DNA from: Liolophura sinensis
Taxonomy: Eukaryota > Mollusca > Polyplacophora > Chitonida > Chitonidae
Assembly: GCF_032854445.1 (NCBI RefSeq)
Contig: NC_088306.1
Span: forward strand, 5,390,373 to 5,454,372
Reading direction: 5' to 3'
Length of the DNA: 64,000 nt
Position 1 is the stretch's first letter. Every line of letters starts with the position of its first letter. The notes under the pieces are model-generated. The model was not told the origin of the DNA. It saw nothing but the letters and a program-made list of their open reading frames with translations, and made no database searches. Below are positions 47,801 to 56,800 of this stretch, one piece after another. The position numbers and the translations under genes were made by a program.

Positions 47801-50800
47801 GTTCATACTGGATATGTACATTCTTTTTGTATAAAGTTGGCCTATATACACAGCATCATTCCAACGGACACATGAAGCAATTTTATTGATGAATGGTGAT
47901 TATTAAATAGTTCTGCACAAGAAAAGCAATGGTTAGGCTAAGAATAAACAACCCTACATGCATCACACTGGTTCAATAGCTCAAGCTTGTCCAGTTGTGG
48001 CATTGATGTAAAGCAGGTGTAGAGAGTGGCACATGCGCTGTGAGGAGTATATATATATATACCAGGCGGTGTTCAATAAACTTGCAAAATGACAATAGTG
48101 CTTGGTGTGTTGTGAAAATAACTTTTAGTGTGGAATTGTCTGGATTGGCAAACATTGTCTGGTTTCTGTGTATACTTATTTTGATACAAGAGTAATGCTA
48201 TCACAACTGTCATTTCTCTTATTCAACTTTTTTGTGACCAAGTATAAGAAACGACAAATTTACTATCATTACTGGAATATAAACACAACAGACACATGAC
48301 AACCGTTCTTACTTCTGTCTAATTCCTAGCGAATTTGTCACTCAACCAACAGAAATTACATTTTCCCCTGCTGTTAGTGCCTTTAAGGGTGAAAAAAGAA
48401 ATGTTGGTTTGAGTAGGAACTTTGTCTGTCCTTAAATATGTATATGTGACCATTTTCTAAGCTTTATTTCAATCTCACCTCAAACTATTTTTTCTATTTG
48501 CCTAAGTCTTGTTTGGTGAATTTGTAGTTTGAGACTGTACACCTGTTTGTAATTTTTGGCTCCAGAGCCTTTGAGTGCCCAAAAATGTATTTGGATCGAT
48601 TTAGAGTAGAATCTATGTTTGCTTGTGAGTTCCTGCTTTTTTTTTTTATTTGTTTTTTTTCTTTTTTTCTCACAGTCAATTACGACCATCACCTGTAAAA
48701 TGCCGCAGTGTTGCTGTGAAGGCTGTATGTGATATGTGGTGGAGAGCTGGGTGTGGCCTAGAGAGCACAGTCTGTCTCCCCCAGGAGGACAGTGTCTTCA
48801 CAACCCAGACTGGGTACAGGGAAGACGGCATTACAGAAAAGGTAGGCACTTTTTTTTATTTTGCATGTACAAAGTACAGCAGCAGCTTTATGTCATACGC
48901 AGAACGTTGGCGTAGGTATCGACGTCAAAGACAGCACCTGGGTGAAACTTTTATCAATTGAAAGCAGAATACTCAAGGTTTCTGAAAAGTATCATAATTT
49001 ATTATTTTCATGAGATTTAACTAAATAACCTGTAGAACAAAATGGCAACGCTTCACAAATGGCTGGTGTGAGTCGAGGCAGCCATATTGAGAATTTTATC
49101 CAATCAAACATGTTGCTATTAGATTGTGCAGCCTAAGCTGTGACATAGCCTTTGCCCATTCACTCAATGAAGTGACATGATAACGCAGAACTATTGCGTG
49201 TTGAGATCATTTACCATGATTTAGTTAAGTGTAGCCAAAGGGCCATTTCACAAAGTGTTGCAGGGCAGGTCTGTATCATTTATGGACCACCACAGATGTA
49301 AAATTAATTGATTTACAAGCTGTGTAATATTCAATGACTGTATTACAAAATATGTTAGACAGTAGCATACCGCCTCAGCACAAACGACAGTCATCTCTCC
49401 AAATAAGCCAGACATAACTTGTGGGATATTTCCTGAGTTCAGTTTTTAACAAAACCGCTGAGTTTCAAGTTTGTCATGCAAGTCTAGAAAAACTTAAACT
49501 AGTCAAATAAAAAATGTTAAGATTAGTAATATTTTTAGAGCAGTAAATTGTTTTGAAGCCAAGACTTAGCCTATGTTAAGTCTAAGAGAGCTTTATGATT
49601 CCAGGCCATAGGAATCTGTGGAGGACAACAACTACATGTAACCTCATTCCTCAACCTTTTCGCACATGAAAGAACAATTTTCATTGCAATTTGTGCACAT
49701 TAATTTATTGATCTGATTTTGGGAACAAAACTGGACTGGATGGATTGGCCAGTTTCAGTGCTTCACAAAAAGTATAGTTTTATCAGTCAGAATGATACTT
49801 TCAGAATATGTTTGAAAAAATACCTTTGCAAAGATGCGAAAAGGTTGAAGACTTAGAGCATTCTGTTGTTTTGAACGTTGCGTGTTTTCTTCTTGAGCCA
49901 TGGGAAAGTGTAGGGGACCACAACTATACGAATGGTCAAACAATACTTTCATAATGCTTGACTCTTGAAGTCGTGATATATCTAAACTCTTAACGTTGTA
50001 AGAGATTCATTGTATTAGATGAATCTTAGTGCATGGATTTTTATATAAACAATTGAGTGCGGCTATTAATACAGTAGAGTGGTGATAATAGGGGAGTCTC
50101 AAGTTGGAACTCTTTTGTCATCACAGTGCCTCCTGTGTCATGTGAATGGTGACAAATGTTGTTGACATTAATTTACTGATCACCTGTCTCATCCTTTTCC
50201 AGAGGCTCAAATGACACATCTTTCCTTTAGGAACTCCTGAAGTTCACAAACAACCAAATTTTCAATCTTCTCTGTCATTCCCCCACTCTAAAGTACTTTT
50301 TATGACGCCTTTTTGAGGTGCCCATTTTGTAGTGAGGGAGATCAAAAGTGGTTTTTGACAGGTCACAAGATACAGTTGGTCAGAACTTTTTCTACCTTAA
50401 AAGATAGAAGAGCTCGAACTCAAAACACCCCTAATGAAATTAACCACTGCCAATTATATTCTGGCATGGTACGTGTACATTGATTTGGTGACTTTTGTTT
50501 TATTTTCCAGCTTCATCTGTTTAAGTTTAACAACTATGATGACCTGGAGAGCTTTGTGAAGAGGTACTTTGATTATGTAAGTCTGATTGTTTCTACAGCA
50601 TTTGTTGATAGTTTATTCCATGGGTTTAACATTGGGGTAAAATTGTTTCACATACTGGGGCATATGTTAATGCGATGAAACTTATGGGTTGAGAAAACTG
50701 TCATCCATCGATAAATGTCTGACGGTGACCTCCATGGCTTAGTGGTCAGTGTGCTAGCGCAGCACAATAACCCAGCAATTTCCAACCAACATGACCAATG

Positions 50801-53800
50801 CAGTTATGGTGAGTTCAAGTCCATTTTCTGCAAGCAGTGTGAGAATGCCTTTCAGCTTATTACCCAATATATATTACATTTGAATTTGTCCGTGACATTC
50901 ATAGCTGATATGTAATTTGGACATGTGTTTGTGACTGTGCATTTTCGCCTAAATCTGATTTTTCGCATGGCCAGCGTTGCCCATGTACATTGTGTATACA
51001 CAGGTGGCTGACATGCTTGAACTGTAAATGATGGGTTTTTCCCTACTTCTCAGTTTGAGGGTGACTTGGATTACCTACACACTTGATGTGTAATTTGTGG
51101 ATTTTTCTTCTCAGTTTGAGGGTGACCAGGGCTGCCTTCTCTTCCTTTACAGTCTAGTATTATCCAGGGGATTCCCCAGGTGGGTACATGTAACAACCGA
51201 GAACTGTACCAGCTGCATGTCGGATATGCTTTGTTGTTCTTTGTTTTCTTTTTCTACATTTAGAATGGTAATTTTTTGCTAACATTTCATTCTTTGCACA
51301 TTATTAAATTAAATGTAGATTTTTTGCTAACATTTGACATCTAGTGCATCATCTTTTGCATGGCTGACATTGTCAGGTACATCATTAACATAATATTTCA
51401 CATTTGCTGCAAATCTTCTTTCATGTATTTCATAAATGTTGCACACCTTAATAGTCTTGTGCATTTGATTTTCTGGGTGACATGTATGCATTCTCATTGT
51501 ACTTGTACATATGATAGGGGTAATACTGCAATGGTATCATTGAGGCAGTTAAGTAAAGCTAACCTCTAAAGCTCTTAATCTGAAACTTTTAAATTGGCTG
51601 AGGGTACATGCTCAGTTAATTATTCAAAATTATCAAAGTTTCTGAGGTGTACATGAGGTACATTATTCATTTCGTACATTATTTCATGTTGAAAACTGTT
51701 CCCAAGGTGTATCTGAAATATAGGTACATGTAGGTGGTTATTATCGGATTGTATAAATGAGGTGTACATCTTTACCTCACACTGAGGTATGCACCTCATC
51801 TATTCCTCACACTGAGGTGTACACCTCATCTATACCTCACACTGAGGTATACACCTCATCTATTCCTCGCACTGAGGTATACACCTCATCTATACCTCAC
51901 ACTGAGGTATACACCTCATCTATTCCTCGCACTGAGGTATACACCTCATCTATACCTCACACTGAGGTATACACCTCATCTATTCCTCGCACTGAGGTAT
52001 ACACCTCATCTATACCTCACACCGAGGTATACACCTAATGTCATTAAGAGATGGCACCAGAAATCTAGAACATATTCAGTGTGCAGATTTTTGACAGATC
52101 ATAACGAAATTGTGTAAAGCATTGTTGCATGGATTGAAACTACTAGAAGCATGCAACTACTGTGTTATTTAAAATAAGAATTTAAAGACTGCATGTTTTA
52201 GCTGCTTTTGTTTTCAGAATTGCTGATGACCAGGGAACGAGTTCAGGAGGGTGTCAGAAACTACTGACAGACACGGAGAACTGTACTTTCTCCCTCATCA
52301 ACCTGATGCTTACTGGTAGAGCAGTACAGTACCTACACAATGGAGTGTCCCTCTATAATGAGTTTGGCCACCTAGTGGTAAGACATGACCACATTTAATT
52401 CAGACATTTCAAAAATTTAATTTCTTTTGTTGGGACCAATGCAGTCGCTGTGAGTTCAAGTCCAGCTCATGCTGGCTTATTCTCCGGCTGTATGTGGGAA
52501 GGTCTTCCAGCAGCCTGCGGATGGTCGTGGGTTTCGCCCGGGCTCTGCCCGGTTTCCACCCACCATAATGCTGGCCGCCGTCGTATAAGTGAAATATTCT
52601 TGAGTACGGCGTACCAATCACCAATCCAAAAAAAAAAAAAAAAATCTTTTCTTGGGTACCTGTCAAACGTCGGGACTTAAAGCCACAACTTCATTGGAGC
52701 ATTCAGGGACAAGTCAATGCAACTTACCAGATTTCTAGTACAAATGTAACGTTATCTCTGCTTACATTTTATGTGCGTCATCAAGGCAATATGATCGTTT
52801 TCTGTCCACATGTTGCTAAACCAAAGTTCTATACTGCATGTCATTGATACATGTACATGTACAATGTCCAGTAGGATTATGTAACCTGATTTTCAATCAT
52901 TAACATTCTGTTTTAATACAGGTTTTCCTTTTGTTTATAGTTAACTTTTTGTGTCATCTTGCATAAAGGTTATTGTCTTAAAGCAAAATGTTTTTTTCCT
53001 GTAATGAGTGGCTAAATATTGGCCTTGGTTTATTTTCCAGCCAAAGCCATTGAAGGGCGTGGAGGAAAGGTGTTCTGTTGGGTTCTTGTATCTAGACAAG
53101 AGTGAGTCACGGGAAACAAGGACACAGGTTTGTTCTCTCTGTATTGTCACTTGTGTCCTGTGTTCTGTTGGGTTCTTGTATCTGGACAAGAGTGAGTCAC
53201 AAGAAACAAGGACACAGGTTTGTTCTCTCTGTATGATCTCTTGTGTCCTTCTGTGTTGTGTGAGGTTCTTGTATCTGGACAAGAGTGAGTCACAAGAAAC
53301 AAGGACACAGGTTTGTTCTCTCTGTATTGTCACTTGTGTCCTGTGTTCTGTGAGGTTCTTGTATCTGGACAAGTGTGAGTCATGGGGAACAAGGGCACAG
53401 GTTTGTTCTCTCTGTATTCTCACTTGTGTCCTGCGTTCTGTGAGGTTCTTGTATCTGGACAAGAGTGAGTCACAAGAAACAAGGACACAGGTTTGTTCTC
53501 TCTGTATGGTCTCTTGTGTCCTTCTGTGTTGTGTGGCGTTCTTGTATCTGGACAAGTGTGAGTCATGGGGAACAAGGACACAGGTTTGTTCTCTCTGTTT
53601 GATCTCTTGTGTACTCTTGTGTGCTGACCCATACAAGTGGCTGTCATCATATATGTTACGCTACAATGAATAAGTCAGTGATATTTAAGTTTCAGGGTTT
53701 CACAACAGGTTCTCCCTTTAAGGTTCAGTTTTGCATCCTAAATGCCATTTTCGTACTAATACATGAATAATACAATGTACATATCATGGTGGTGGAAATT

Positions 53801-56800
53801 AAGGTGGAATTATACATACATGTTACTTCTCACACAGTCGACTAGGAGACAATTTAATTACTTATCTTTAAATCATCAGGTAGATCCAGGGTCAGTACTG
53901 GGTCGAGTCACACCTACAACCCTTAAAGAGGAAGTTGTAACTTCCTCGCTTGGCGTTCAGCATGAAGGGAATAGTGCAACGACTGGTTGACCCATGTCAG
54001 TGTAATGACTCTGGCAGGGTGCATTACTTGCCTTCAGTAAGGCGTCTAAGTGAAGTAGCACCAGGTAAAAGAGCAGTGGAAACCCATCCTGCAACAAAGA
54101 GGCACATTACATGCACTCTAAGCATTCCTGATTCCTTCGTTGTCATATGACTGAAAAATTGTTAAGTACGATGTTAAACCCCAAGCACTCACTCGCTCAC
54201 TCACTCAATCACTTAGATCATCAGGGACCTCCATGGCCTGGTGGTTAGCGTGCTAGTCTAGCGCAATGACCCATGGGCCCCTCACCAACTTACTGTGAAT
54301 TCAAGTTCAACTTATGCTGGCTTCCTCTCAGGTCTCCTCCTGCCCAGTTCCTCCCACCAAAATGTTAGCTGCTGTAAGTCAGTGTATATTAGTAAGTTAA
54401 ATATTCTTCAGCACGGCATAAAACATCAGTCAAATAAATAAATAAATAAATATGAAACATTAAAGTTGTATGTGTGTATTTTCAGGTTGGGAGTATGCTT
54501 AAGACACCCAGGTGCCCAATATGGCTGACACAGGTGAACGGCATGATGGGTATTCTGTTCAGCACAAATCCTGAGCTGGTCAGTCACTGGAGGGTAGAAC
54601 ATCGCTTCTTTCTGTACTACTACACAGGGCAGCCTAATCAGAAACAGCAAACCTGTCTCAGTATAGGTCAGTACATGTACCAAACTCTAAAACTCATCTT
54701 CTCCATTTTAGAGCAAAAACCTGAAAAATATTAAATTTTATTTGTTCGATTTCTCAAGAGTAATTCATGTCACATGTAGTTTCATGGGTGGCGGAACCAT
54801 AGTGCCTGGGATAAACTACAATGGCAGCCCTGATGGATGATCCACTGGAAAGTTTCCATGTCACATTTTCTAGTGAATTCAGTGTTCAAATAGTGTATCA
54901 TGCTAGTATATATATGTAGGTTGTCACTTATCGCATTTATTGCAACTGTTAATATATCCAACGTGGCTATCTAACCTATCCAACACAATGAATATACAGC
55001 CCCTAGTCTCGGGTTATTAAGTAGAAATAGGAAGGTCTGTCAGCAACCTGCGAATCGTCGTGGGTTTCCCACGGGCTCTGCCCGGTTTCCTTCCACTATA
55101 ATGCTGGCCGCCGTCATATAAGTGAAATATTTTTGAGTAGGGCATAAAACACCAATAAAAAGTAAAATAAATTAAGTAGAAATAGACACAATTATGAAGC
55201 AGACTGCCAGCAGTTTTGTGTGCTCTGTCCATATTACTTACAAGATAATTATATTCATTGTAAAACTTAAGAAACATTTGGTGGAATAACCTTGACACAC
55301 CTCTTTTCTCAGTAATAACTTGTGAAGTTGATTAAAATCTTCCCATGTCACACAGGATCTAACAAATGCTTTAAGATCAGATACATGTATGTACGTGCCA
55401 TATGCAGACGCATTTTGTAAAACTTGCGCAGATATGCATGTAAATGTATATCTCTTTTGTCCCATTTTATTCATATACTTTTGCATTCCTGTAAACACTT
55501 ACATTTACTTACGCATCCCTGTAAACACATACATGTACTTACGCATTCCTATAAACACGTACATGCACTTACGCATCCCTGTAAACACTTCCATGTACTT
55601 ACGCATCCCTGTAAACACTTACATGTACTTACGCATTTTTGTAAACAAGTACATGTACTTGCGCATTCCTGTAAACACTTACATGTACTTATGCATTCCT
55701 GTAAACACGTAATGTATTTGCTCATTTTGTAAACACTTACGTACACTTACGCATTCCTGTAAAGACGAACATGTACTTACGCATTCCTGTAAATGTGTGC
55801 ATTTACTTTTGCATTGTTGTAAATAGTTTAGTAATAACTGGATTTTTTTATCTCTTTGCAGACACGCGGTTTAACAGGCGTGGCCGAATCAAAACAGCTC
55901 TTGCTAGGAGAGATGCTGAAGACAAAACACCTGCGCTGGAGAGCTGTATTTTAACAAAGTAAGTTCTTTTGTAGCTTGAAGACTGGAGGTTTGTTAGGTA
56001 CAGTAAATGGTTAGAAAGATGGCCAATTTGTAAGGTACAGTAAATGGTTGGAATGATGGCCGATTTGTTAGGTACAGTAAATGATTAGGATGATGGTCGA
56101 TTTGTTAGGTACAGTAAATGGGTAGAAAGATGGCCGATTTGTAAGGTACAGCAAATGATTAGAATGACGGACGATTTGTTAGATACAGTAAATGGTTGGA
56201 ATGATGGTCGATTTGTTAGGTACAGCAAATGGTTAGAATGATGGCCGGTTTGTCAAGTACAGTAAATAGGTTAGAATGGTGGCCGATTTGTTAGGTACAG
56301 TAAATGATTGGAATGAGGGCCAATTTGTTAGGTACAGTAAATGGTTAGAATGATGGATGATTTGTTAGGTACAGTAAATGGTTGGAATGATGGACGATTT
56401 GTTAGGTACAGTAAATGGGTAGAAAGATGGCCAATTTGTAAGGTGCAGCAAATGGGTAGAAAAATGGCCGATTTGTAAGGTACAGTAAATGGTTGGAATG
56501 ATGGCCAATTTGTTAGGTACAGTAAACAGTTAAAATGATGGCCGATTTGTTAGGTACAGTAAATGGTTAGAATGATGGCCGATTTGTTAGGTACAGTAAA
56601 TGGTTAAAATTATGGCCGATTTGTTAGGTACAGTAAATGGTTAGAATGATGGCCAATTTGTTAGGTACAGTAAATGGTTAGAATGATGGCCGATTTGTTA
56701 GGTACAGTAAATAGGTTAAAATGATGGCCGATTTGTTGGGTACAGTGAATGGGTAGAAAGATGGCCGATTTGTAAGGTACAGTAAATGGGTAGAAAGATG

